Shown here piece after piece: positions 9,827 to 18,215 of a DNA stretch of 64,000 nt. The DNA comes from Nitrospirillum pindoramense (GTDB lineage: Bacteria; Pseudomonadota; Alphaproteobacteria; Azospirillales; Azospirillaceae), in assembly GCF_007827955.1 (NCBI RefSeq), contig NZ_VITR01000014.1, forward strand, positions 62,001 through 126,000. The letters run 5' to 3'. Position numbers and translations under genes: made by a program. The notes under the pieces were generated by a model that was given only the letters and a program-made list of their open reading frames with translations, ran no database searches and was not told the origin of the DNA. Every line of letters starts with the position of its first letter. The first letter of the stretch is position 1.

Positions 9827-10334
9827 CCGCCCCCCCTGTTTCCCCTATGGCTGGCCCCTTCGCACTGGCCAGCGCGGCCGACAGCTGCTCCTCCTCCGCC
9901 GCCGACAGGAAGCGATCGAGGTCGTGGATCAGCAGCAGGCCATCGGCCAGCCGCACCACGCCGACGATGGCGTCGTCCGTGCCGGGCACCAGGCCCTGGG
10001 CCGATACCCAATCGAGGGGTGCTGCGGCCACCGTGCCCACGACGCTGTCCACCAGCAGGACGACGGTCCGATAGGGCCCGCGCGCTACGATCATGTGGTC
10101 GCTGAGCGACAACGGCCGGGAGTCCAGGCCGAAGCGGCGGCGGACATCCATGACCGGCACCACCTGTCCCTGCAGGTTGATGACGCCGCGCACCAGGCCC
10201 GGCGCCCCCGGCAGGGGTGTCACCGCCACGGCACGCACCGCCCGCTCGACCATGGCCAGCGGCAAGCCATAGGCTTGGCCGTCCAGATCGAAGCGCAATA
10301 GCGGGGCGCCGGTGCTCTGGCCCGGATCAGCCAT
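9807..10334 (-). CDS. cheW: CheW coupling protein
   Basis: A 175-residue CheW with a compact fold: LLRFDLDGQAYGLPLAMVER, then GLVRGVINLQGQVVPVMDVR and a C-terminal VVRLADGLLLIHDLDRFL. It is the WspB-like partner of the extended CheW downstream. The frame is open further upstream to 10388, but that stretch lies inside the preceding kinase gene. The ATG at 10334 overlaps the kinase stop by 8 bases and starts right before the domain, so I chose it. Its last 20 bases overlap the start of cheR. Confidence 0.93.
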   Translation of the reverse strand: MADPGQSTGAPLLRFDLDGQAYGLPLAMVERAVRAVAVTPLPGAPGLVRGVINLQGQVVPVMDVRRRFGLDSRPLSLSDHMIVARGPYRTVVLLVDSVVGTVAAAPLDWVSAQGLVPGTDDAIVGVVRLADGLLLIHDLDRFLSAAEEEQLSAALASAKGPAIGETGGADASHPA

Positions 10335-12396
10335 GGGCGTCCCCTTCACTTGTCCCTTCACCGGCCAGATCCTGGGGCGGAAGGCCAACAGTGGCCGCCG
10401 CCTTCAGCAACTCCTCCAAATCCACGGGCTTGCTGAGGAAGGCATCCAGGCCCGCGGCGCGGCACCGCTCCCGCTCCTCATCCGAGACACCGGCGGTCAG
10501 CACCACCAGCGGCGGCAGGGGGCGGTCCGGGGCGCGGGGAAGCGCCCGGATGAGGGTGATGGCTTCCAGCCCGCCCATACGGGGCATGTGCATGTCCATG
10601 AACACCAGGTCATAGGTGCCGGTGTCCACCGCCCGCACGGCGGCGGCGCCATCGTCCACGATCTCGACCTCATGTCCGGCGCTGCGCAGGACGGTGGACA
10701 CCAGAACCTGGGTGGAGCGGTCATCCTCCACCAGCAGGATGCGGCGGCCCGCCGCCGGCCGTTGCGGCGGCCCCGCCACCCCTTCGGCGGGCGGGGCCAC
10801 CGGCGCCGCCGCCGGCAGGGTGAGCGGCAGCTCGAACCAGAAGCGGCTGCCCTGGCCGGGCGCGCTGTCCACCCCGATGCGGCCGTCCATATGCTCCACC
10901 AGCCGGCGGCAGATGGCGAGCCCAAGGCCGGTACCACCGAACCGGCGGGCCGTCGTCTCATCCACCTGGCTGAATTCCTCGAACAGGCCGGACAGACGTT
11001 CCGCCGGGATGCCGATGCCGGTGTCGGTCACGGACACACGCAGGCGCGAGGGCTGCCCCTCCGGGCCTTGGGGGTCAGGCAGGACCTCCGCCGCCAGGTC
11101 GATGCCGCCGGTGGCGGTGAACTTCACCGCGTTGGTCAGCAGGTTGAGAACGACCTGCCGCAGGCGGGTCGGGTCGCCCATGACCCTGGCCGGCACGGTG
11201 GCGGCCACCGCCGTGCGGAACGCCAAGCCCTTGCCTATGGCGGAGGGCTGCACCAGGGCCGCGCAATCCTCCACCAGGGCACGGACATCCAGCGGCAGGT
11301 TTTCCAGAGTCAGCCGGCCGGCCTCGATCTTGGACAGATCCAGGATGTCATCCAACAAGCCCAGCAGGGTGCGGCCGGCGTCCGCCTGCAGGGTCAGCAG
11401 GCGGTGCCATTCCCCCGGGCTGACCCCGCCGCGCAACAGCAGTTCGGAAAACCCGATGACGCCCGTCAGGGGGGTGCGCAATTCATGGGCCACGGTCGCC
11501 AGGTAACGGGACTTGGCCTCGTTGGCGAGGTCGGCTGCCTTGCGCGCCGCCAGCAGGTCACGGGCGGTGGCGGCCAGATCCTCCGTCCGCTCCGCCACGC
11601 GGCGCTCCAGGGTCGCATGCGCCTCGCTCAAGGCCCGCTCCGCCTCCTTGGCGGCGGTGATGTCACGGGCGATGGTGACTAGGCCTTCCGTCCCCCCCTC
11701 GCCATTCTTGAAGGTGGACCGCACGACGGAATGCCAGCGGTGACCGGCGGCATCATGGGGCGCCTCGGCGACGACGATGCCGGCCTCAAGCGCCGCCCGG
11801 TCCGCCGCCTCGCGCGCGGCGGCGTCCGCCACGCCCATCTCCGCGTCCGTGCGGCCGATCAGGTCCGCGGGGTCGCCCAGCCCCAGGGCCTGGGCGTGGG
11901 CCCGATTGCCCCGCAGGTAACGCAGGTTCCTGTCTTTGAAGGAGATGGCGTCCGGCACGCTGTCCATCAGATGGGACAGCAGCCGACGCTCCTCCGCCAA
12001 CGCGCGGCGCACGGCACAATGCTCCGCCGCCTCGCGGATCAGACGGCGCAGGCGCTCGGGCGTCCAGGGCTTGGGCAGGTAGCCGAAAATCTGGCCGGCG
12101 TTGACGGCCGCCCCCAGGGCGTCGATATCGGTGTAACCGGTGATCAGCACCCGGGTCGCGTCCGACAATTCCCGCGCCCAGCGCAGGAACTCATGGCCCG
12201 CCACGCCCGGCATGCGCTGGTCGGAAATGATGACCACCGGCGCGATGTCATCATCCTCCAGCATGGCGCGCGCCGTCAGCGGCGACGTGCTGGTCAGGAC
12301 GTTGAACTCATCCTCCAGCGCGTCGGCCACCGCCATCAGCACCTCCGGCTCATCATCGACCACCATGACGGTGGGAAGCTGCTGGCCGTTCATCAT
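10327..12396 (-). CDS. Hybrid histidine kinase REC-PAS-HisKA-HATPase-REC
   Basis: 689 residues, no membrane segment. An N-terminal receiver (D59 in IISDQRMPGVAG, lysine in YLPKPW, a subtype common in RpfG-like proteins) is followed by a PAS domain (about 135-250, preceded by helix ERRLLSHLMDSVPDAISF), a coiled coil, a HisKA domain with phospho-acceptor H304 in VAHELRTPL, an HATPase domain ([22 protein letters not shown]) and a C-terminal receiver with D601 in LVFMDMHMP. It can therefore both receive phosphate at either end and autophosphorylate. Its start overlaps the stop of the upstream kinase gene by 4 bases (ATGA) and its end overlaps cheW, which places it inside the chemosensory operon. 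Target unknown. Confidence 0.93.
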   Translation of the reverse strand: MMNGQQLPTVMVVDDEPEVLMAVADALEDEFNVLTSTSPLTARAMLEDDDIAPVVIISDQRMPGVAGHEFLRWARELSDATRVLITGYTDIDALGAAVNAGQIFGYLPKPWTPERLRRLIREAAEHCAVRRALAEERRLLSHLMDSVPDAISFKDRNLRYLRGNRAHAQALGLGDPADLIGRTDAEMGVADAAAREAADRAALEAGIVVAEAPHDAAGHRWHSVVRSTFKNGEGGTEGLVTIARDITAAKEAERALSEAHATLERRVAERTEDLAATARDLLAARKAADLANEAKSRYLATVAHELRTPLTGVIGFSELLLRGGVSPGEWHRLLTLQADAGRTLLGLLDDILDLSKIEAGRLTLENLPLDVRALVEDCAALVQPSAIGKGLAFRTAVAATVPARVMGDPTRLRQVVLNLLTNAVKFTATGGIDLAAEVLPDPQGPEGQPSRLRVSVTDTGIGIPAERLSGLFEEFSQVDETTARRFGGTGLGLAICRRLVEHMDGRIGVDSAPGQGSRFWFELPLTLPAAAPVAPPAEGVAGPPQRPAAGRRILLVEDDRSTQVLVSTVLRSAGHEVEIVDDGAAAVRAVDTGTYDLVFMDMHMPRMGGLEAITLIRALPRAPDRPLPPLVVLTAGVSDEERERCRAAGLDAFLSKPVDLEELLKAAATVGLPPQDLAGEGTSEGDAHG

Positions 12397-14213
12397 GCAC
12401 TCCCCGGCGCCGCGTGCGCCGCTTGCCCCGGCGCGGTATGCGCCGCCTGCGCGGGACCGGACGGGGCCGGCGCGTCCGCCGACGCCCCGTCCAGGGGTAT
12501 CTCGATCACCACCTCGGTACCCTGCCCCTCTTCACTGTGGAATTCCAAGCGCCCGCGATGGCGTTGAATGATGCTATAGGAAATTGAAAGGCCGAGGCCA
12601 GTGCCGGAACCCACCGGCTTTGTGGTGAAGAACGGCTCGCAGATGCGGTCGCGGATGGCCGCGGGAATGCCGTGGCCGGTGTCGCGCACGGACAGGCGGA
12701 ACATTGGGCCATTCCGGGCCGTTTCCAGCGTGATGGTCCCGGCCCCGTCGATGGCGTCGATGGCATTGCCCACGATGTTCATCAGCACCTGGTTCAGGGG
12801 CCCCGGCTGGCAGGTGATGCGCTTCGGACCCGCGTATTTACGCTCCACCACGATCCGTTCCGACAGCTTGTGCTGCAACAAGGTCAGCACCGATTCCAGG
12901 CTGTCCTCGATCTCCACCTCCTTCACCTCCGCCTCATCCAGGCGGGAGAAGGTGCGCAGCTTCACCACCAGATCCTCGACCCTGTCGATGCCCAGGCGGG
13001 TGGCGGCCAGCCGCTGCCGCATCTTTTCCAGGTCGCGCCCGCCCTTTTCCGACAGATGCCCCTGGATTTCCGGTGTGATGTTTTCCAGGCAGCGGGCGAT
13101 GGTGCCCAGATGGTTGCCGACAAAGGCCAAAGGGTTGTTCAGCTCATGCGCGATGCCGGCCACCAGCGCGCCGAGGGAGGCCATCTTGGCCGCCTGAACC
13201 AACTGAGACTGGGTGTCCTGCAGTTCGCGATAGGCCTCCTCCAGCTCCGCGTGGGAACGCTCCAGCGCCTCCGCCATGGCGGCGCGCTCCTGGGCGATAC
13301 GGCGTTCGTCCCGCGTCCGCTCCAGCTCCAGCTCCTTATCCCGGAATTCGCTGGTGATGCGCAGGTTCTCCTCATGCAGGAACTTGCGGCGCAGCAGGGC
13401 ACGGATGCGGGCTTTCAGGATTTCACTTTCGCTGGCCTTGCCCACGAAGTCGTCGGCGCCGGCCTCCAGCCCGCGCATCATGTCTTCCTTGTTGTCGCGG
13501 GACGTCAGGATGATGATCTGGAACAGCCGGTCATGCTGGCGACGCATCCGGTCCAGGTGCTGGCACAATTCCGTGCCGCTCATCTCCGGCATGACCAGGT
13601 CGACGACGATGCAGTCAAACTTCTCGCGCTCGATGCGGTCCAGGGCCTCGCGTCCACCGGACACGCCCACCACCTCGTGCCCGTCCTCCTGCAACTGGGC
13701 GGTGATGAAGAACAGGTAGGTCGGGCTATCGTCCACCACCAGCAGGCGGCTGCGGCGCATCGCCACCGGAGCCAGGCCGGGGACTGTCCCCCCAGCCGCC
13801 CCGACCGTGGTCTTGCGCAGCAGGGCCGCGACCCGGCTCAGCAGGATATCGATGTCGGCGGACTTGGGCACATAGGCGTCGGCGCCGCTGTCATAGCCCT
13901 GGCGCTCCCGGTCCGCGGCGTGGCTGTCGGTCAGCATCAGCACCGACAGGCCGCGGGTGCGCAAATCCAGGCGGACCCGGCGGACGAACTCATCCCCGTT
14001 CATGCGGGGCAGGTGGTAGTCGACCAGCGCCAGGTCCGGCATTTCCCGGCCCAGATGGTCCAGCGCGCTTTCGGCGTCACCGCAAACGGTGACGGACCAG
14101 CCCTGGCCTTCCAGGGTCATTTGCAGGCGCAGGGCTTGGGTCGGTGAATCCTCGACCAGCAGGATACGGTGGCCAGCGGTCGTTGGCGCGGTGATGTCGG
14201 AACCCGCCGTCAT
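12393..14213 (-). CDS. Hybrid histidine kinase REC-REC-coiled coil-HisKA-HATPase (CheS3-like)
   Basis: 606 residues, soluble. There are two receivers in tandem at the N-terminus (D65 in LALVDYHLPRMNG; D205 in CIVVDLVMPEMSG), a long charged coiled coil (about 278-345), a HisKA with H356 in GIAHELNNPLAFV and an HATPase (NIVGNAIDAIDG, DTGHGIP, GTGLGLSISYS). The order matches what is known of CheS3 of Rhodospirillum centenum, whose receivers exchange phosphate with CheA3 to control cyst formation (established for that organism; transfer here is inference). It is the first gene of the operon. The start at 14213 has no strong ribosome-binding site visible. The next kinase overlaps it by 4 bases. 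Confidence 0.92.
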   Translation of the reverse strand: MTAGSDITAPTTAGHRILLVEDSPTQALRLQMTLEGQGWSVTVCGDAESALDHLGREMPDLALVDYHLPRMNGDEFVRRVRLDLRTRGLSVLMLTDSHAADRERQGYDSGADAYVPKSADIDILLSRVAALLRKTTVGAAGGTVPGLAPVAMRRSRLLVVDDSPTYLFFITAQLQEDGHEVVGVSGGREALDRIEREKFDCIVVDLVMPEMSGTELCQHLDRMRRQHDRLFQIIILTSRDNKEDMMRGLEAGADDFVGKASESEILKARIRALLRRKFLHEENLRITSEFRDKELELERTRDERRIAQERAAMAEALERSHAELEEAYRELQDTQSQLVQAAKMASLGALVAGIAHELNNPLAFVGNHLGTIARCLENITPEIQGHLSEKGGRDLEKMRQRLAATRLGIDRVEDLVVKLRTFSRLDEAEVKEVEIEDSLESVLTLLQHKLSERIVVERKYAGPKRITCQPGPLNQVLMNIVGNAIDAIDGAGTITLETARNGPMFRLSVRDTGHGIPAAIRDRICEPFFTTKPVGSGTGLGLSISYSIIQRHRGRLEFHSEEGQGTEVVIEIPLDGASADAPAPSGPAQAAHTAPGQAAHAAPGSA

Positions 14214-14525
14214 GGGCCGGCCCGGTCATCCACCCGGCCGGACGCGCTGTGATGTTCCACCAAATCCGCCTCCAGGCCCGAACCGCGCCATCGATCCGCA
14301 CGGCATCGCGCCCCACGGGTCAGTCGGGAAAATGCCGGTTTCCCCAACCATTTTCCACCATTCCCGTAACTAGCCTATTAACAGGCGCGTCGTGGGTACC
14401 CCGGCCGGGGGCAGCGGCCTCGGCGCCCTGCTCGGCCACCCCCTCTCCCAATTGCGCAGGCGGCATCCCATATGGGATTCTGGTTCCGACATCCGCCGTC
14501 TTAGATCAAGGACTTGAGCGCATCC
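14214..14525. promoter_or_regulatory. Divergent control region between chemosensory operon and prlC
   Basis: A 312-base region with no credible gene, holding the promoters of two divergent transcripts. An inverted repeat lies at 14327-14356: GGAAAATG (14327-14334) and CATTTTCC (14349-14356), separated by 14 bases. The left arm also overlaps a second pairing, GGGAAA (14326-14331) with TTTCCC (14339-14344). It sits about 115 bases upstream of the first kinase gene and 170 upstream of prlC, a position suitable for an operator or an RNA switch. A 14-base palindrome ATCCCATATGGGAT is at 14465-14478, close to prlC. No confident sigma-70 promoter was seen. Confidence 0.4.
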
Positions 14526-16571
14526 ATGACCATCGCCCCAACCGCCCCGGAAGCCGCCGCCGACAACCCGCTGCTGGTCCCCGCCGGCCTGCCCGCCTTC
14601 GACGCGGTGAAGCCGGAACACGTCGCCCCGGCGCTGGAGGCCGCCATCGCCCGGCACGACGCCGTGGTGCAGGCCATCGTCACGGGTGACGACCGCGGCT
14701 TCGACGCCGTCTGCCGCGCCATGGAAGCGGCGGAGGCGGAGCTGTCCGACCTGTGGGCCACCGTCAGCCATCTGCACAGCGTGGCAGACACGCCGGAACT
14801 GCGCGCCGCCCACGCCGCCGCCCTGGAACGCCTGATCGGCTATTCCTCCGCCGTCGCGCAAAACCCGGAGCTTTATGCCGCCTACGCCGCCGTGGACCAA
14901 TCGGCCCTGGGCCCGACGGAGCGGCGCCTGGTGGACCTCAGCCTGCGCAACTTCAAGCTGGGCGGCGTCGCCCTGCCCCCGGCCGAACGGGACCGTTTCG
15001 CCGCCCTGCAGGTGGAACTGGGCCGGCTGCAGACCGCCTACAGCAGCGCGGTGCTGGACGCGACCGAGGCCTGGGTGGAGCACATCACGGATGAGGCCCT
15101 GCTGGCCGGCGTGCCGGCGGGGGACAAGGCCATGCTGGCCAGCCTGGCGGCGGCGCGCAACCTCGACGGCTGGCTCGTCACCCTGCACCAGCCGTCGGTG
15201 CGCGCTATCCTGACCTACGCCGACAACCGCGACCTGCGCGCCCGCGTCTACCGCGCCTATGGCACGCGGGCGTCGGACCAGGGCCTGAAGCCAGAAACGC
15301 TGGACAACAGCGAGCGCATGGGCGCCATCCTGGCCTTGCGGCGGGAGGCGGCGGCGCTGCTGGGCTTCAAGGACCCGGTGGACCTGTCGCTGGCCACCAA
15401 GATGGCGCGCTCAGGCGCGGAGGTCGTGGACTTCCTGCGCGACCTGGCCCGCCGCGCCCGCCAGCCGGCGCTGGCCGACAAGGCGCAGTTGGAGGCCTTC
15501 GCCCGCGACACCCTGGGCATCACGACGCTGCAGCCCTGGGACAACGGCTATGTCGCGGAAAAGCTGCGCCAGGCCCTGCACAACGTCGACGACCAGAAGG
15601 TCAAGGCCTACTTCCCCCTGCCCCGGGTGCTGAACGGCCTGCTGGGCCTGCTGCGCGACGTCTTTGGCATCACCCTGGCGGAACAGCCGGCCCCGGTCTG
15701 GCATCCGGACGCGCGCTACTACACCCTGTCGCGCGACGGCGTGCCCTTCGCCGGCCTGTACATGGACCTGTACGCCCGCACCGGCAAGAAGGGCGGGGCG
15801 TGGATGGCGGTGTGCCGCGCCCGCCTGAAGGGCCAGGACGGGACGCAGTTGCCCGTTGCCTACCTCAATTGCAACTTCGCCCCGCCGGCCGGCGGCAAGC
15901 CCAGCCTGCTGAGCCATGGCGACGTGCTGACCCTGCTGCATGAGATGGGGCACTGCCTGCATCACGTGCTGAGCGAGGTCGACTATCCCTCCATCAGCGG
16001 CGTCACCGGGTTCGAATGGGACGCGGTGGAACTGCCCAGCCAGTTGCTGGAGAACTTCGCCTGGGACCGGCAGGTGCTGCGGTCCATGTCCGGCCATGTC
16101 GACACGGGCGAGCCCCTGCCCGACGACCTGTTCGACGCCATGCTGGGCGCCCAGCGCTTCCAGGCGGCGCTGGCCCTGCTGCGCCAGGTGGAGTTCGCGC
16201 TGTTCGACCTGCAGATGCACCTGGACGCCGGCATCACCGACGCCCAGGGCATCCAGGCCCTGCTGGAACGGGTGCGGGCGGAGGTGGCGGTGCTGACCCC
16301 GCCGGAGTGGCACCGCTTCGCCCACGCCTTCACCCACATCTTCGCGGGCGGCTACGCGGCGGGCTATTACAGCTATCTCTGGGCGGAGCGGCTGTCGCTG
16401 GACGGCTTCGGCAAGTTCCTGGAAGGCGACAGGGCGGCGGCCGGCGAGGCCTTCCGCACCCAGGTCCTGGCCGTGGGCTCCTCCCGCCCGGCGCTGGACA
16501 GCTACATCGCCTTCCGGGGCCGGGAACCGCAGAACGACGCGCTGCTGAAGCGCTACGGCCTGGCGGCTTAA
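14526..16571 (+). CDS. prlC: Oligopeptidase A (M3 family zinc metallopeptidase)
   Basis: Cytoplasmic zinc peptidase that degrades short peptides, including cleaved signal peptides. 681 residues, essentially the same as Escherichia coli OpdA. The zinc site is H472-E-x-x-H476 in LLHEMGHCLHHVL, followed about 25 residues later by the third-ligand segment FEWDAVELPSQLLENF. The C-terminal substrate loop GYAAGYYSYLWAERLS is also characteristic. The ATG at 14526 is chosen; a TTG 12 bases upstream lies too close to the AAGGA motif. It is transcribed alone and converges with the permease gene downstream across a strong hairpin. Confidence 0.95.
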   Translation: MTIAPTAPEAAADNPLLVPAGLPAFDAVKPEHVAPALEAAIARHDAVVQAIVTGDDRGFDAVCRAMEAAEAELSDLWATVSHLHSVADTPELRAAHAAALERLIGYSSAVAQNPELYAAYAAVDQSALGPTERRLVDLSLRNFKLGGVALPPAERDRFAALQVELGRLQTAYSSAVLDATEAWVEHITDEALLAGVPAGDKAMLASLAAARNLDGWLVTLHQPSVRAILTYADNRDLRARVYRAYGTRASDQGLKPETLDNSERMGAILALRREAAALLGFKDPVDLSLATKMARSGAEVVDFLRDLARRARQPALADKAQLEAFARDTLGITTLQPWDNGYVAEKLRQALHNVDDQKVKAYFPLPRVLNGLLGLLRDVFGITLAEQPAPVWHPDARYYTLSRDGVPFAGLYMDLYARTGKKGGAWMAVCRARLKGQDGTQLPVAYLNCNFAPPAGGKPSLLSHGDVLTLLHEMGHCLHHVLSEVDYPSISGVTGFEWDAVELPSQLLENFAWDRQVLRSMSGHVDTGEPLPDDLFDAMLGAQRFQAALALLRQVEFALFDLQMHLDAGITDAQGIQALLERVRAEVAVLTPPEWHRFAHAFTHIFAGGYAAGYYSYLWAERLSLDGFGKFLEGDRAAAGEAFRTQVLAVGSSRPALDSYIAFRGREPQNDALLKRYGLAA

Positions 16572-16675
16572 GCGGTGCCCTCAGACGGCGGGCGCGGCCA
16601 TCCGGCCGCTTGCCTTCCTCACTTTCCAGTCCGCTACGCTCCCCGGAAAGCTCCGGCGCCCGCAGTCGCGGGCTA

Positions 16676-16707
16676 CCAATGGCGCGAGAATATTCCCGCG
16701 CCATTGG
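16676..16707. terminator. Bidirectional terminator hairpin between prlC and the gntP-type gene
   Basis: Perfect 11-base stem CCAATGGCGCG (16676-16686) with CGCGCCATTGG (16697-16707) around a 10-base loop. Two further hairpins precede it: CTTTCC/GGAAAG (16622-16650) and GCCCGC-agtc-GCGGGC (16658-16673). The three lie in the 153-base gap between convergent genes. There is no long T-run on either side. Confidence 0.7.
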
Positions 16708-16724
16708 CTTTCTTGCAGCCAAGG

Positions 16725-18092
16725 TCAGAACAGGTGGCTGGCCGCCAGCACCAGGATCAGGCCGGTGACGGAGACGATGGTTTCCATCACCGACCAGGTC
16801 TTCAGCGTGTCGGCGGTGCTGAGGCCCAGGTAGTTCTTCACCAGCCAGAAGCCTGGGTCGTTGACGTGGGAGAAGAACAGCGACCCCGCGCCCACAGCCA
16901 GCACCAGCCATTCCGGCGCAACCCCGGATGTCCCCGCGACGGCGCTCAAGGCGCCCGACGCGGTGATGGTGGCGACGGTGGCCGAGCCGGTGGCCAGGCG
17001 GATCAGCACGGCGATGCCCCAGGCCAGCACGATGGGTGAGACCGCCCCCTGCTGGGCGATACGCGCCAGGGTGTCCGCCAATCCGGCCTCCACCAGCACC
17101 TGCTTGAAGGCGCCGCCACCGGCGATGCTGAGCAGGATGCCGGCCGCCGGGGCCATGGCCTGATGCCACAGCGCATCCCAATCGACGACAGTCCTATCCC
17201 CATGAGCCCCGTTCCACCGGCCGCGCCGGGGCGCGAAAAAGACCGCCAGCGCCACCAGATTGGCCAGCAGCAAGGCCACCGGCGGCGCCCCCAGCAGGGC
17301 CAACACAGGGTTCTGGCCCAGGGCTGGCACCGCCTTCGCGGCGATGAGCACAACCGGCAGCAGCACGACGGCCAGCGCCACCCAAGGGGACGGCAACGGC
17401 GTAGGGTACGCCTTGCCCGTCGTGCCACCGGTGATATGGGACGCGGCGACATGGGGCACGATCAGGCCGGCGAACACCGGCCCCGCGAGCACCGCGATGG
17501 GCAGGCCCAGCAGCACGCCCAGCACCAATGTCGGGCCGACGCCGGCGCCCAATTGGTCGACGGCGATGATGGGCCCGGGATGGGGCGGCACCAGGGCGTG
17601 CAGCACCGACAGACCGGCCAGGGCCGGCAGCATCAGCCGCAAATGCTGTCGGCCGTCACGGTCGCCACTCCCACGGCCCCCCCTCAGGGGCAGCGCCGCG
17701 ATGATGGGCAGCAGCAGGACGACCCCCGTCTCGAAAAACAGGGGCAGGCCCAGGACCAGCGAGGCCAGCAGGCAGCCCCAGGGCCGCCAGCGCGGCCCCA
17801 CCGCCCCCACCGTGGCCCCGGCCAGGGAAGCGGCGGCACCCGACAGTTGGAGCATGGTGCCCAGGGTAAGGCCTAGGGCCACCACCAGGCCAGCCCCGCC
17901 CATGATGTCGCCGAAACCCTTCTGCACGGCGCCGATGGCGCGATCCGGCGCCATGCCCCGCGCCACCGCCAGGGCCAACGCCGCGCACAGCAACGCCAGG
18001 AAGGGATGCAGCTTCAGCCGGATGATGAGGACCACGGCCAAGACTATGCAGCCGCCCGCGGCCAGGATCAGCCAAACATCGCCGCCTAGCAC
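16725..18092 (-). CDS. GntP-family gluconate/sugar-acid:H+ symporter
   Basis: 455-residue inner-membrane permease with 12 or more hydrophobic segments. Family features include the loop VPPHPGPIIAVDQLGAG, LGLPLFFETGVVLLLPI near the first third, and the C-terminal RLATGSATVATITASG and SHVNDPGFWLVKNYLG, which are strongly conserved in GntP, IdnT and related proteins. The substrate is probably gluconate or another hydroxy-acid, but no kinase or dehydratase lies next to it, so this is inference. The start is GTG at 18092 (reading VLGGDVW); no ATG lies nearby and the ribosome-binding site is weak. It is transcribed alone. Confidence 0.9.
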   Translation of the reverse strand: MLGGDVWLILAAGGCIVLAVVLIIRLKLHPFLALLCAALALAVARGMAPDRAIGAVQKGFGDIMGGAGLVVALGLTLGTMLQLSGAAASLAGATVGAVGPRWRPWGCLLASLVLGLPLFFETGVVLLLPIIAALPLRGGRGSGDRDGRQHLRLMLPALAGLSVLHALVPPHPGPIIAVDQLGAGVGPTLVLGVLLGLPIAVLAGPVFAGLIVPHVAASHITGGTTGKAYPTPLPSPWVALAVVLLPVVLIAAKAVPALGQNPVLALLGAPPVALLLANLVALAVFFAPRRGRWNGAHGDRTVVDWDALWHQAMAPAAGILLSIAGGGAFKQVLVEAGLADTLARIAQQGAVSPIVLAWGIAVLIRLATGSATVATITASGALSAVAGTSGVAPEWLVLAVGAGSLFFSHVNDPGFWLVKNYLGLSTADTLKTWSVMETIVSVTGLILVLAASHLF

Positions 18093-18215
18093 GCGGTCGC
18101 CCCGCGCGATCGGGGACCGGTACCGCCCAATGCCATCGCTTATCCTTCCAGGCTGTTCACTCCCGGACCGGAGCTTCGTTGGCGGAAGCGCTTTTGTCCA
18201 CCGGTTCCCTTAACC

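Noticed and set aside
7775..10105. Plus-strand frame of 776 codons
   Set aside because: Antisense to cheW and cheR; composition is that of a reverse-strand shadow.
14465..14478. 14-base palindrome ATCCCATATGGGAT near prlC
   Set aside because: A palindrome of this length is expected a few times by chance in 64 kb; kept only as a note in the control region, not as an operator.
16572..16724. Possible short gene in the gap between prlC and the permease
   Set aside because: The stretch is filled with three hairpins and has no start with a ribosome-binding site.
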